64,000 nucleotides of DNA from JAJPJE01 sp963724985. Its GTDB lineage: Bacteria > Acidobacteriota > Terriglobia > Terriglobales > Acidobacteriaceae. The DNA lies in assembly GCA_963724985.1 (NCBI GenBank), contig CAVRWV010000019.1:582573-646572 (forward strand), in the 5' to 3' direction. Below, one piece after another: positions 55,900-64,000 of the stretch; the stretch's first letter is position 1, and every line of letters starts with the position of its first letter. The translations under genes and the position numbers were made by a program. The notes beneath the pieces were generated by a model. It had not been told where the DNA came from. It saw only the letters and a list, made by a program, of their open reading frames with translations, and searched no databases.

Positions 55900-56853
55900 T
55901 TAGGTCACTTCCTCTGTGACCATTTGCGGGAACTTACTTGATCGTCTCAGAAAAGCAAGTCGATATCGCTCAACAAGCAGAATCATGCGACCTAACAGAT
56001 CTGTTCCCGGAAATCCTTGTTCCATAACTCGTATTCCAAAGAGGGCTCGACGATGTCCCTTCAAGGTCTTCTTCAGGTAGGACTGAACTGCCGGATTACC
56101 ATTCTCAGACGCCGCTGGAATAGCTGCCTCGAGTAACTGACTGGCATACTCGTGTAATCTAATAGATTCTGTCTCGGCACGACTAGTACAGCTGCCGTCA
56201 GTGCCAGGGTTCCAATATGTGAGTGGCTCTCGAATAAATCCCCAAGGGCCTAACATAGAGAGTTTCAATGCAAGATCCCAGTCTTCGAGGTATCTGAGTT
56301 CAGGATTAAATCCGCCAACCGCATCCAGTGCCGTGCGGCGAACCGCAACAACCTGGTTAAAAAACAGAGGTCGAGTCGCCAGAACCTCGGCTGCATTCAG
56401 CCATAGACCTTGGTCATAGACAGTTTCCAACATCGCAATCGAGAATGTCTGCCTTTCGGATTCCGAACTGTTCCTTGCCCTAAACACGGCGTTACACACA
56501 CAGCAAGGAACAGAGGGACCAAGCTTCTCCAAGAGTTCAACCTGACGAACTAGTTTGGACGGGTGCCACTCATCATCCGAATCCTGAAACGCGATGATCT
56601 CGCCTCGGGCTTCTTGGATCCCACGATTTCGAGCGGAAGCTGCACCACCATTTGGCTGACGAACCACCCTGATTCTGTTGCCGAAAGCTCTAAGCTTAGC
56701 TTGAGTGTCGTCTGTTGATCCGTCATCGACGACGATAATTTCGAAGTTCTCGTAGGTCTGCTTAAGAATATCTTTGATCGTTGTCTCTATAACCTGTTCT
56801 CGGTTGTAGGTCGGAATCACGACGCTGACGAGAGGACCTTTTGCGGTGGTCAT
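55900..56853 (-). CDS. Family 2 glycosyltransferase
   Basis: A 317-residue GT-A enzyme with VSVVIPTYNREQVIETTIKDILKQTY, VVDDGSTDDTQAKL, ASARNRGIQEARGEIIAFQDSDDEW and YLEDWDLALKLSMLG. It resembles the GT2 at 54741 but is clearly distinct, so recent tandem duplication is not evident. It follows the acetyltransferase gene by 20 bases on the same strand. Confidence 0.92.
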   Translation of the reverse strand: MTTAKGPLVSVVIPTYNREQVIETTIKDILKQTYENFEIIVVDDGSTDDTQAKLRAFGNRIRVVRQPNGGAASARNRGIQEARGEIIAFQDSDDEWHPSKLVRQVELLEKLGPSVPCCVCNAVFRARNSSESERQTFSIAMLETVYDQGLWLNAAEVLATRPLFFNQVVAVRRTALDAVGGFNPELRYLEDWDLALKLSMLGPWGFIREPLTYWNPGTDGSCTSRAETESIRLHEYASQLLEAAIPAASENGNPAVQSYLKKTLKGHRRALFGIRVMEQGFPGTDLLGRMILLVERYRLAFLRRSSKFPQMVTEEVT

Positions 56854-56873
56854 TTGCAGATCCTTGATCTCGC

Positions 56874-57515
56874 TTAATCCCGTGACGTTGGAGCTATATT
56901 GGCGGATTTAGCACTCTCACCGCCGAACTCTGCAAACCGGGTCTTGATCACGCGAGCGGGCGCGCCTACCGCGAGAGCGTAATCCGGCACATCTCGATTC
57001 ACTACCGAGTTGGCGCCAACCACCGCGCCTCGTCCGATCGTAACTCCTGGACAAATGACTACATTTTGCCCTAGCCACGCTCCACGCTGGATCAACACAG
57101 GCGCGATCTTATCCACGCCTTGGTCGAGGATCGGCTTGTCGCGATCTTCGTATTTGTGAATATGATCGGAAACATACACATTTCTGGCGAAGAGGACGTC
57201 TTCTTCTATAACGACGCCACGCACTGCCGAGATGACGCACGAGCCCGCCATGCTGGTCCTGTCTCCGATTGAGATTGCGACTGCATGATCACGGCCGTCG
57301 GGTAACGTTTGCAGCCAGGAGCCTGGGCCAACGAAAACTCCATTGCCAATCGCAATGCGTTCTTCTCCCGATAATCGAATAGGAGTCATCAACACAGTTC
57401 GTTTTCCGAAATTAGCGAATGCCCCAGAGATCAGTATCGAAAAGAGTTTGCCTTTCAGGCGAACGGCCCACCGATAGCAAAACAAACTAAGACGACCAAT
57501 GTATCTCATGTTCAA
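56874..57515 (-). CDS. Hexapeptide-repeat acetyltransferase (WbbJ/MaaT-like)
   Basis: A 213-residue left-handed beta-helix protein. The repeats include IAIGNGVFVGPGSWLQ, ISIGDRTSMAGSCVI, YVSDHIHKYED with a likely catalytic histidine, and the closing VVICPGVTIGRGAVVGANSVVNRDVPDYALAVGAPARVI. This is the maltose/galactoside O-acetyltransferase form, likely acting on a sugar of the repeat unit. It lies between two GT2 genes. Confidence 0.88.
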   Translation of the reverse strand: MNMRYIGRLSLFCYRWAVRLKGKLFSILISGAFANFGKRTVLMTPIRLSGEERIAIGNGVFVGPGSWLQTLPDGRDHAVAISIGDRTSMAGSCVISAVRGVVIEEDVLFARNVYVSDHIHKYEDRDKPILDQGVDKIAPVLIQRGAWLGQNVVICPGVTIGRGAVVGANSVVNRDVPDYALAVGAPARVIKTRFAEFGGESAKSANIAPTSRD

Positions 57516-57664
57516 TATCTGAATGATTTCAGCTTAGTATGCCTTGAATGAAGTGTGAAGGCGAGAGAAGCGGCATTCCATAGACTAAAGCACGGAGAGA
57601 GCCAATTGAGCGGAGAGCAATCGGATTGATTCTTGCGATCAGCCTGATCGCATTTCTGTCGTTC

Positions 57665-58621
57665 TTAGGACTCAGAGCCTGCATGACTGCTCTGGAGTGC
57701 GAGACTCCACGCGCTTATTCGAGTCCACTTGCGGAGCACCCGAAGAGCATCTTTGTGGCGTACAGGGAAGGCAAGCAAAGGCACAGCTAGAGCAATACGA
57801 ACCACCGCACCCAACAGTAGCGCCGCTCGATATAGCAATGCGTATGGCGCCCCACGGAACTTTTTGAAAAACTTAAATAAAGACTCTCGCATGGCAATAT
57901 CGGCGAACCCATCTTCGCGCTTGCCCGTACTTTGTCCGCCAAAATGAACTATCTGAGCATCGCGAATGTACCCGACTTTCCATCCGCCCTTGCGAACCTT
58001 GTAACAAAGATCGGCTTCTTCCGCGTACATGAAATAATCGGTGCTGAATCGACCGACACTCTCGAAGACCGATCTTTTCACCATCAGGCAAGCTCCGGAA
58101 ACTACCTCTACTTCCGTGACCCTCTTGTTGGCCGACGCAAAAAGCTCACGCATCCCGAACATTGAAAGCTTAGGCAACCTACGTTTGAGCAGATCGATTC
58201 CGAAGAGTTGATTTGAAATGGTAGGAAAACGTTGAATGCAGGTCGTTTGAATGCTCAGATCTCGATTCAGAAGCGTACAGCCAATTACTCCAAAGTCCTT
58301 AGCATCCCGAAGCGCCGCCGTCATTGCCTGGATGGCGCTTTTCTGAACAAGTGTGTCGGGATTCAGGAATAGAATTATTTTGCCCGACGAATGATCCACA
58401 CCAAGATTGTTGCCACGGGAGAACCCCAGGTTGCGGGGTGCGTGAACAACCTTCATTGGCAGGGACAAGCTCTCGATCAAGCGTCCGGAACCGTCCGGCG
58501 AAGCATTATCTACCACGATAATCTCGTATTCGAGCCCCGAAACGTTCTCCAAAATCGACGCAACGCACTGGCGAGTAAACTCCAGTGAGTTCCAGTTGAT
58601 GATTACGATGGATAAATCCAT
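57665..58621 (-). CDS. Family 2 glycosyltransferase, rhamnosyltransferase-like (WbbL form)
   Basis: A 318-residue GT-A enzyme. LSIVIINWNSLEFTRQCVASIL, IIVVDNASPDGSG and APRNLGFSRGNNLGVDHSSG match the WbbL-type rhamnosyltransferase group, and LFLNPDTLV contains the DxD-like NPD. VSGACLMVKRSVFESVGRFSTDYFMYAEEADLC is the acceptor-side motif. The C-terminus has a hydrophobic patch (YRAALLLGAVVRIALAVPLLAF). The WbbL resemblance and the broken rmlD gene suggest rhamnose as donor, with low certainty. Confidence 0.88.
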   Translation of the reverse strand: MDLSIVIINWNSLEFTRQCVASILENVSGLEYEIIVVDNASPDGSGRLIESLSLPMKVVHAPRNLGFSRGNNLGVDHSSGKIILFLNPDTLVQKSAIQAMTAALRDAKDFGVIGCTLLNRDLSIQTTCIQRFPTISNQLFGIDLLKRRLPKLSMFGMRELFASANKRVTEVEVVSGACLMVKRSVFESVGRFSTDYFMYAEEADLCYKVRKGGWKVGYIRDAQIVHFGGQSTGKREDGFADIAMRESLFKFFKKFRGAPYALLYRAALLLGAVVRIALAVPLLAFPVRHKDALRVLRKWTRISAWSLALQSSHAGSES

Positions 58622-58647
58622 GAGGCGAGTGAGCTGAGTCCTACGTG

Positions 58648-59643
58648 TTATCGCCAGACGCTGCTGCGGAAAGATAACTTTCGCAGTTGTTGCTCGCGCA
58701 AATAATGAAGAACCCTGCGATCTTCAATTTGAGGAAGTTGCAGCAGGAACGCGCTAATGTATCCATACATGAGGCCGGCCGACCCTACAAAGACCGGCTT
58801 CTTCAATAATCGTTTCAAACACCTCAGAACCATGAACAGCGGATGGTAGCCGCAGATATAACTCCAGGTGCCGTTCTTCACCGCATTCTGCCACATGCCG
58901 TTGGCAGCGCCTGTGAATCGGTGGTGTGTGACGGCGAGGCTCGGAAAACTGCGAGTCTGCCAACCCAGCATGTTTGCCTTCACTTCATCGACCGTGTCCC
59001 ATGCCGCGCCTCTTAGAACGCCACCAATGTCATTCCAGCAACTGACGCGATATATCTTCGTTGCGCCGCGAACGTGAAATTCTCTGGTCGGTTCAAACTG
59101 CAAAATTCCGTCAACCAGGTTTGAGATTGCTCCGCCACCGATTCCCAGCTTTGGGTCGGCTTCAAATTCCTTGAAGCATTTCTCGAAATAATCAGATCCG
59201 AAACTGAGGTCACCGTCCAGCTTTACCAGAAAATCCCAATCGGGGACGTCGAGTCTCTGAAAGCCCTCATAAAATGCTTCGATTTCCTTGGCCTGCTGCG
59301 CTCGCCGGCCGCGACCCGCTTCACGTTTCTTATGAGGACTGATCTCTATTGCTGAGTCGACTTGGCTGCGGTCCGGAAGATGAATGGCACGAATCCAAGA
59401 ATATTGTGCGGCCCACGTGTCGAGGATCCCCGCTGTTCCATCTGATGATCCATCATCCACAATGATCCAAAGCTTCGGTTGCACGGTCTGGGAGACCATG
59501 CTCCGAATCGTGTGCTCAATGTATTGAGCCTCATTCCGAACCGGGCTGATTACCACATATTGTGTGTGCTGATTCACCTGTGGTTCCGCTCTGAAGGATA
59601 GCGATTTATGTCTCAACTGTGAACCGCACAAGGCCACAATCAA
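58648..59643 (-). CDS. Family 2 glycosyltransferase
   Basis: A 331-residue GT2. YVVISPVRNEAQYIEHTIRSM, WIIVDDGSSDGTAGIL and VKLDGDLSFGSDYFEK are the nucleotide and DxD regions. The first 20 or so residues are not typical; GTG at the VNQHTQYVV position is an alternative start. HHRFTGAANGMWQNAVKNGTWSYICGYHPLFM is conserved in a branch of GT2 enzymes from exopolysaccharide loci. The gene begins 13 bases after the WbpE-like stop. Confidence 0.85.
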   Translation of the reverse strand: MIVALCGSQLRHKSLSFRAEPQVNQHTQYVVISPVRNEAQYIEHTIRSMVSQTVQPKLWIIVDDGSSDGTAGILDTWAAQYSWIRAIHLPDRSQVDSAIEISPHKKREAGRGRRAQQAKEIEAFYEGFQRLDVPDWDFLVKLDGDLSFGSDYFEKCFKEFEADPKLGIGGGAISNLVDGILQFEPTREFHVRGATKIYRVSCWNDIGGVLRGAAWDTVDEVKANMLGWQTRSFPSLAVTHHRFTGAANGMWQNAVKNGTWSYICGYHPLFMVLRCLKRLLKKPVFVGSAGLMYGYISAFLLQLPQIEDRRVLHYLREQQLRKLSFRSSVWR

Positions 59644-59655
59644 CAGTCCCCGAAA

Positions 59656-60855
59656 TTAAGCGAATGCCGCCGCGTGTCGCGCAACAAGAGCTCCTACCTT
59701 CTCCGCGACATATTGCTGCTGTTCAGCACTCATTTGCGGGAACATCGGCAGAGAAAGGATCCGCGGTGCGAGCCGCTCTGCCACCGGGAAATCGCCCGCC
59801 GTGTAACCAAGGTCTGAGTAAGCCTTCTGCTGGTGCAACGGTACCGGGTAGTGGATCGCTGTACCGATACCAACAGCAGCAAGATTTTGTTGTACTCCCT
59901 CACGATCCTCAACTTGAACAACATACAAGTGGTAGACCGCCCGCGACCAGTTGGGTTCAAACGGCCTTACGATGTTTGCGACCGATGATTCGAATTCTTC
60001 GTTGTATCGGCGAGCAAGTTCTCGACGGGCCTGATTCCACTCTTCCAGGTGTTTCAGTTTGATGCTCAGAAATGTCGCCTGAATTGCGTCCAGTCTTCCG
60101 TTATAGCCCTCGACATCGTGGAAGTACTTTTTCGCTTGGCCGTGATCACGAATCATGCGCATTTGTCGTGCAGCTTCCTCGCTGTTCGTCGTAACCGCGC
60201 CCGCCTCTCCGCAAGCGCCAAGATTCTTACCCGGGTAAAAGCTGAAGGCTGCAGCGAATCCAATGGAACCCGCTCGCAACCACGCATTGTTTCGCTTGGA
60301 GAAATACTCGGCTCCATGTGCCTGGCAAGCATCTTCTATCACCAGAAGACCGAATTCATCCGCAATGTCCATGATGGCGTCCATGTCGGCCATCTGACCA
60401 TACAGGTGTACCGGAACTATAGCTCTGACAATCTGTCCGTGCTCTGTCATCACCTCGCCGACAGCATTGCGACTGCATTTTACCTGCAAGAACTCACGCA
60501 GCTTGGCGGGATCCATGTTGTATGTGCGCTCGTTCACGTCCGCAAAATAGGGACGCGCTCCGGTCTGCGAGATAGCCTCGGAAGTTGCAATGAAAGTGTT
60601 CGGAACTGTGACAACCGCGTGCCCGGGTCCGATCTCCGCTGCCATAAGCGCAAATCGCAGTGCATCTGTCCCACTGCTGACCCCTACGCAGTATTTCGCC
60701 TGACAGTAGGAAGCGAAGCTCTTTTCGAAGGTGTCCACTGCTGCCCCGCCAATAAAGCCAGCGGAGTTCAACGCTTCACGAAATGCGGAGACAAGCTCTG
60801 TCTCGAGCTCTTTGTGTGGTGTTACCAAATCGAGAAACGGCACCTTAATAGCCAT
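59656..60855 (-). CDS. wbpE: DegT-type aminotransferase, WbpE-like
   Basis: A 399-residue PLP enzyme expected to transaminate UDP-3-keto-GlcNAcA to the 3-amino sugar. Motifs are VPFLDLVTPHKELE, YCVGVSSGTDALRFALMAAEIG, ADVNERTYNMD, PVHLYGQMADMDAI, VIEDACQAHGAEYF and FSFYPGKNLGACGEAGAV, with the PLP lysine. Directly upstream on the same strand are WbpD and WbpB homologues, two to four bases apart or overlapping. That conserved trio order strongly supports the function. Confidence 0.93.
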   Translation of the reverse strand: MAIKVPFLDLVTPHKELETELVSAFREALNSAGFIGGAAVDTFEKSFASYCQAKYCVGVSSGTDALRFALMAAEIGPGHAVVTVPNTFIATSEAISQTGARPYFADVNERTYNMDPAKLREFLQVKCSRNAVGEVMTEHGQIVRAIVPVHLYGQMADMDAIMDIADEFGLLVIEDACQAHGAEYFSKRNNAWLRAGSIGFAAAFSFYPGKNLGACGEAGAVTTNSEEAARQMRMIRDHGQAKKYFHDVEGYNGRLDAIQATFLSIKLKHLEEWNQARRELARRYNEEFESSVANIVRPFEPNWSRAVYHLYVVQVEDREGVQQNLAAVGIGTAIHYPVPLHQQKAYSDLGYTAGDFPVAERLAPRILSLPMFPQMSAEQQQYVAEKVGALVARHAAAFA

Positions 60856-60857
60856 GG

Positions 60858-61358
60858 TTACTTGCTCCCAACCGCAGAGGCGGTGTCTATATAGCGAAGA
60901 ACTCTGGCCGGGTTCCCAGCCACGATGCTATTTGCCGGAACGTCTGCTGTGACGACGCTGCCGGCACCTACAATTGCGTTTTCACCAATCGTAATTTTGG
61001 CCAGGATTGTTGCCCCCGAACCTACAGAAGCACCCTTCTTGACCAATGTCTTCTCGACACTCCAATCGGCTTCCGTCTGTAGATCTCCATCGCCAGTCGT
61101 TGCACGAGGGTAGGAATCATTCACAAAGGTTACGCCATGGCCAATGAAGACATTGTCCTCAAGTGTTACACCCTCACAAATGAAGGTGTGACTTGAGATT
61201 TTGCAACGCTTTCCGATGAAGGCATTCTTTTGAATTTCAACGAATGCCCCAATCTTGGTTTCGTCGCCGATTGCACAGCCGTACAGATTGATAAACTTCG
61301 AGAACTTGACGTCCCTCCCGAGCTTCACATCCGGCGCGATACACAGATATTCGCTCAT
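60858..61358 (-). CDS. wbpD: UDP-2-acetamido-3-amino-uronate N-acetyltransferase, WbpD-like
   Basis: A 166-residue left-handed beta-helix enzyme. FIGKRCKISSHTFICEGVTLEDNVFIGHGVTFVNDSYPRA-type residues match WbpD/WlbB closely. VVTADVPANSIVAGNPARV ends the fold. It N-acetylates the 3-amino group produced by WbpE. The start overlaps the WbpB-like stop by four bases, and the WbpE-like gene begins two bases after its stop. Confidence 0.93.
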   Translation of the reverse strand: MSEYLCIAPDVKLGRDVKFSKFINLYGCAIGDETKIGAFVEIQKNAFIGKRCKISSHTFICEGVTLEDNVFIGHGVTFVNDSYPRATTGDGDLQTEADWSVEKTLVKKGASVGSGATILAKITIGENAIVGAGSVVTADVPANSIVAGNPARVLRYIDTASAVGSK

Positions 61359-62356
61359 AGATAAACCAGTTCTCCCCGATTTTTAACCGACTTCTCTGCT
61401 GCTTCCAGAACCTGGACGACGCGGTATCCGGACTGACCGTCGCTAATTGGCGTCTTGTCATTCTCGATGCAATCGACGAAATGATCCATTTCGAGCCTTA
61501 ATGCCTCAGTCTGCGGTACTTGTGGGGCCCACATGTCACCCGAGCGGTAGCTCACCAATAGGTCGTAGACACCCTCGCGGCTCTTGATATCGACTCCCTT
61601 GTCATACACCTTGATTTTTTCGTCGGCCTCAAGATCGTTCCAAACAAGCATCTTTTTCTCGCCGCCAATCAGCGTCGTGCGAACCTTCACTGGTGAAAGC
61701 CAGTTTACGTTTACGTGCGCAATAACATTGCCGGGAAAATAAATCGTGATGAATGCTATATCTTCATGGCCATTGAGGTGGCATTGGCCAGTGGCGACCA
61801 CGGCTTCCGGTTCGCTCGGAATCAGATAGTTCATGATCGATAGATCATGAGGCGCCAGGTCCCAGATCACATTCACATCGTGTTGGAATAATCCGAGGTT
61901 AACTCTCGTAGAGTCGTAGTAGTACAGGTCACCCAAAGTACCATCATCGATCAGTTGCTTCATTTTTCTCACCGCTCCGGTGAAAAGAAATGTGTGATCG
62001 ACCATGATCTTGAGATTTCGCTTCTCTGCTAATTCAATCAATTCCAAGGCCTGAGCAGCATTTGCAGTGAAGGGCTTTTCGACGAAAACGTGCTTGCCGT
62101 TTTCCAAGGCACGCTTGGCGAGTTCGAAGTGCGTCCACACTGGCGTTACAACAGCGACTGCGTCGATAGCGCTGGATGTCAGAATGTCGCAAGGATCCGT
62201 TGTTGTAGCGATTGTCGGATGTGCCTGCGTCGCTCTGCGAAGCATGTCCGGGCTTCTATCACAGATCATGGAAACCGATGACCGGTCTGGACGGTTGAAG
62301 TTGCGAACGATATTCGGTCCCCAGTATCCAAATCCGATTACACCGATGTTGAGCAT
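61355..62356 (-). CDS. wbpB: Gfo/Idh/MocA oxidoreductase, WbpB-like
   Basis: A 333-residue NAD-dependent dehydrogenase that would oxidise C3 of UDP-GlcNAcA. I start it at ATG 62356, which follows AGGGGA and gives MLNIGVIGFGYWGPNIVRNF; the frame is open to 62422. EKPFTANAAQALEL carries the family lysine. DHTFLFTGAV and LAPHDLSIMNYLIPSEP are typical of WlbA/WbpB. It overlaps the wbpD-like gene by four bases and lies 101 bases downstream of the sugar-phosphate transferase gene. Confidence 0.93.
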   Translation of the reverse strand: MLNIGVIGFGYWGPNIVRNFNRPDRSSVSMICDRSPDMLRRATQAHPTIATTTDPCDILTSSAIDAVAVVTPVWTHFELAKRALENGKHVFVEKPFTANAAQALELIELAEKRNLKIMVDHTFLFTGAVRKMKQLIDDGTLGDLYYYDSTRVNLGLFQHDVNVIWDLAPHDLSIMNYLIPSEPEAVVATGQCHLNGHEDIAFITIYFPGNVIAHVNVNWLSPVKVRTTLIGGEKKMLVWNDLEADEKIKVYDKGVDIKSREGVYDLLVSYRSGDMWAPQVPQTEALRLEMDHFVDCIENDKTPISDGQSGYRVVQVLEAAEKSVKNRGELVYL

Positions 62357-62456
62357 AGAATCCCCTGAGTCCCGTCTACGAAGGGAGCGTTTGCAGATGA
62401 TTGGTGAGCTGGCTGCCAACACAAATAAGGAAACGAGCGGTAACGGGGGGAAGTTT

Positions 62457-63614
62457 TCAGTACGCGCCTTCGCCGGAGATAACCGCCTTCGGCGTTTGCA
62501 GCAGAATCTTCAAATCCATGGCAACAGACCACGAGCCTGCATATTTAAGATCGAGACGAACCATCTCATCGAACGTGGTTCGGCTTCGGCCTGTCACCTG
62601 CCAGAGACCGGTGATACCCGGCTTTACTTCCATCATCCTGTTCCGATGCCAGACGTCATACGCTTCGTACTCATAAGGAACCGGCGGACGAGGACCTACT
62701 AGCGACATTTGTCCGGAAAGCACGTTGAAAAACTGTGGCAACTCATCAAGGCTTGTTCGACGAATAAACCTGCCAATCGGCGTTACTCGCGGATCATTCG
62801 TAAGCTTGAATGCCTGCTTCTCTCCATCGGACTGCACGAGATTGCCCTCACCAGCAATCAACTTGGTCACGTATTCCTGGTGGATTTTCGCGTTGTTATT
62901 AGCATTCATCGAGCGAAACTTCAGGAACGTGAACACTTTGCCGTGTTGACCGATTCGCTTTTGGCGAAACAAGATCGGACCGGGCGAAGTCAGTCTGATG
63001 ATTGCAGCCAGCACCAGAAACAGAGGCGAAAGCACCAGAATACCGATCAGGCTTCCCACGATGTCCAGAATGCGCTTCGCAATCAAGGCGGTCTTCTTGC
63101 GTGCTGCGATTCGTGGGAGATCAGGATAAAGCCGAATATCCGCTGCGCCCTTCTTGTGGTGATCGCCGCTTTCTGGATAGATGTGATAAGTCAAAGTGAT
63201 CTTACTGTCTGTCTCGGAACTAATTTGCTCTCTTAAAGAGGCAGCAATTTTTTCGAAAATCAACTCGATTACCGAATTGTCCGCAGTCCCCAATTCTGTG
63301 AACAATATCCCCAGGATTGATCCGCTCTCGTACCAGCCCAAACTGTCTGTTTCGCGAATGGAGAATGTGAGCGCGCTGACTACCTGGTTCAGAATTTCCT
63401 CAGTAGCGAATAGATCGCCACCGTCCAGTAGCATCAACATGAACGGCTTTCCTGATCTCTCGGTTCGCTTGCGTTCGACTCGTAGCATCCGAACAAAATG
63501 GTGTTCGTCAATTAAATTGTGAGTCAATACCGATGAGGACACGCCAGCACCCGATGTCAAATCTCTGCTCTTCCACAAATACGGCAGGTTTTTAACCGCT
63601 ATTGAAGAGGCCAT
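62457..63614 (-). CDS. Undecaprenyl-phosphate sugar phosphotransferase with GGDEF-like N-terminal domain
   Basis: A 385-residue protein. Residues 178-385 form the bacterial sugar-transferase domain. A membrane hairpin (RILDIVGSLIGILVLSPLFLVLAAIIRLTS) is followed by GPILFRQKRIGQHGKVFTFLKFRSM, IGRFIRRTSLDELPQFFNVL and SLVGPRPPVPYE, with the catalytic Asp-Glu pair. It should start the repeat unit on undecaprenyl phosphate. Residues about 35-147 resemble a degenerate diguanylate-cyclase (GGDEF) domain: the usual GGDEF loop reads YESGSILGILF. That domain lacks catalytic residues and might sense c-di-GMP or a partner. The start follows GGAGAAAAGG. It heads the wbpB-wbpD-wbpE series. Confidence 0.93.
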   Translation of the reverse strand: MASSIAVKNLPYLWKSRDLTSGAGVSSSVLTHNLIDEHHFVRMLRVERKRTERSGKPFMLMLLDGGDLFATEEILNQVVSALTFSIRETDSLGWYESGSILGILFTELGTADNSVIELIFEKIAASLREQISSETDSKITLTYHIYPESGDHHKKGAADIRLYPDLPRIAARKKTALIAKRILDIVGSLIGILVLSPLFLVLAAIIRLTSPGPILFRQKRIGQHGKVFTFLKFRSMNANNNAKIHQEYVTKLIAGEGNLVQSDGEKQAFKLTNDPRVTPIGRFIRRTSLDELPQFFNVLSGQMSLVGPRPPVPYEYEAYDVWHRNRMMEVKPGITGLWQVTGRSRTTFDEMVRLDLKYAGSWSVAMDLKILLQTPKAVISGEGAY

Positions 63615-64000
63615 TTAACTTAACCTTTTCTCCATACTGAAAACTTGAACCAACACTGCGGATTAATCAGATCGTTACCTACAACAGCAATTCCAATTCC
63701 AGAATCCGTTCGGAAATGGCCCTAGACAAGCGAAAAGCTAATTCCTAACTCTCTTTATTAGTGCCAATTAAATCAGCAACTTACGTCACTTCTTGTCTAC
63801 GTCTACGTGATCTCACGAATCGACCGGTCTGCTCGAAGTGAAAACAATTGCCTAACATGGAATTGCTGTTCCTCTGCCACTGTTGTCGAATTTCTATGGC
63901 TTCGCCCTCTGAGTCACATCGTGACCCTTGACCCAGTAGACACTCGTCGAATCAACGAATCGCCTTAAGTGGGCCCTTAGAGGCTCCGCTTGGCCGCTGT
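63615..64000. other. Promoter region of the polysaccharide operon, window end
   Basis: No gene is visible in these 386 bases. The GGAG/AAGG ribosome-binding site of the sugar-phosphate transferase lies within 20 bases of its start. A weak partial match to the TGTGAAA-N4-TTGC repeat at about 63838-63855 is too degenerate to annotate. Confidence 0.5.

Noticed and set aside
63753..63780. TTGGCAC-like sequence on the minus strand, possible sigma-54 promoter (PrsR-type)
   Set aside because: The GC of the -12 element is missing at the required ten-base distance from GG.

Overview
The window reads as chromosomal DNA of an acidobacterium, probably near Candidatus Koribacter or another Terriglobia. 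The grounds are gene content and style: lipoproteins built from bacterial Ig-like, choice-of-anchor-D-type and fibronectin-III-like modules, DUF4082 proteins, an exosortase, and an Acidobacteria-like hem operon. This assignment is inference; the window has no rRNA or tRNA gene to test it. I see no insertion sequence, CRISPR array or phage gene.

Layout. 0.1-2.6 kb: a PilZ protein and an ExeA/XrtA-type ATPase on the minus strand, then a long intergenic stretch with a (GA)13 tract. 2.6-4.2 kb: a LuxR-type regulator with a degenerate receiver, coupled to an Sfp-type phosphopantetheinyl transferase. 4.3-8.2 kb: a tight haem operon hemX/ccsA-hemA-hemC-hemD with a CRP/FNR-like palindrome upstream. 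8.4-12.9 kb: a nucleotide-sugar operon (rmlD, wecB, UDP-HexNAc dehydrogenase, epimerase) in which rmlD and wecB each carry one single-base frameshift. 13.0-24.9 kb: a small secreted protein with a structured leader, then five related secreted or lipoprotein genes of Ig-like, anchor-D and FN3 modules, all broken by single-base indels. 25.1-26.1 kb: an exosortase. 26.5-34.6 kb: a plus-strand surface-sugar operon (GT2, Gfo/Idh oxidoreductase, hexapeptide acyltransferase, UDP-GlcNAc 2-epimerase, SDR, two small SMR/EamA membrane proteins, FAD amine-oxidase-like protein, frameshifted DegT aminotransferase). 34.8-41.3 kb: two large secreted proteins, one combining three DUF4082 and three Big_5-like modules with a C-terminal deacetylase-like region. 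41.6-63.6 kb: a polysaccharide locus with a GT39-like membrane protein, Wzx flippase, GT4, two deacetylase-like proteins, FemAB-like protein, O-antigen-ligase-like protein, methyltransferase, secreted beta-helix protein, four GT2 enzymes, an acetyltransferase, the WbpE-WbpD-WbpB trio and the initiating sugar-phosphate transferase.

How it fits together. The sugar-phosphate transferase (62.5 kb) should load the first sugar on undecaprenyl phosphate, the GTs extend the unit, Wzx flips it and the ligase/polymerase-like protein transfers or polymerises it. A full set of enzymes for UDP-2,3-diacetamido-2,3-dideoxy-uronic acids is present across the window: WbpA-like dehydrogenase, two WbpB-like oxidoreductases, two WbpE-like aminotransferases, two WbpD-like acetyltransferases and two WecB/WbpI-like 2-epimerases. 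The exosortase, the XrtA-type ATPase and the secreted Ig-like proteins suggest a linked surface-protein and exopolysaccharide programme.

Most notable: (1) an inverted repeat TGTGCAA-N4-TTGCACA at three intergenic or upstream positions, in two of them overlapping a possible -35 element; (2) about thirty single-base frame breaks concentrated in the Ig-like genes, with no in-frame nonsense changes noticed; (3) a sugar-phosphate transferase with a GGDEF-like N-terminal domain; (4) an exosortase with no recognisable PEP-CTERM substrate in the window.
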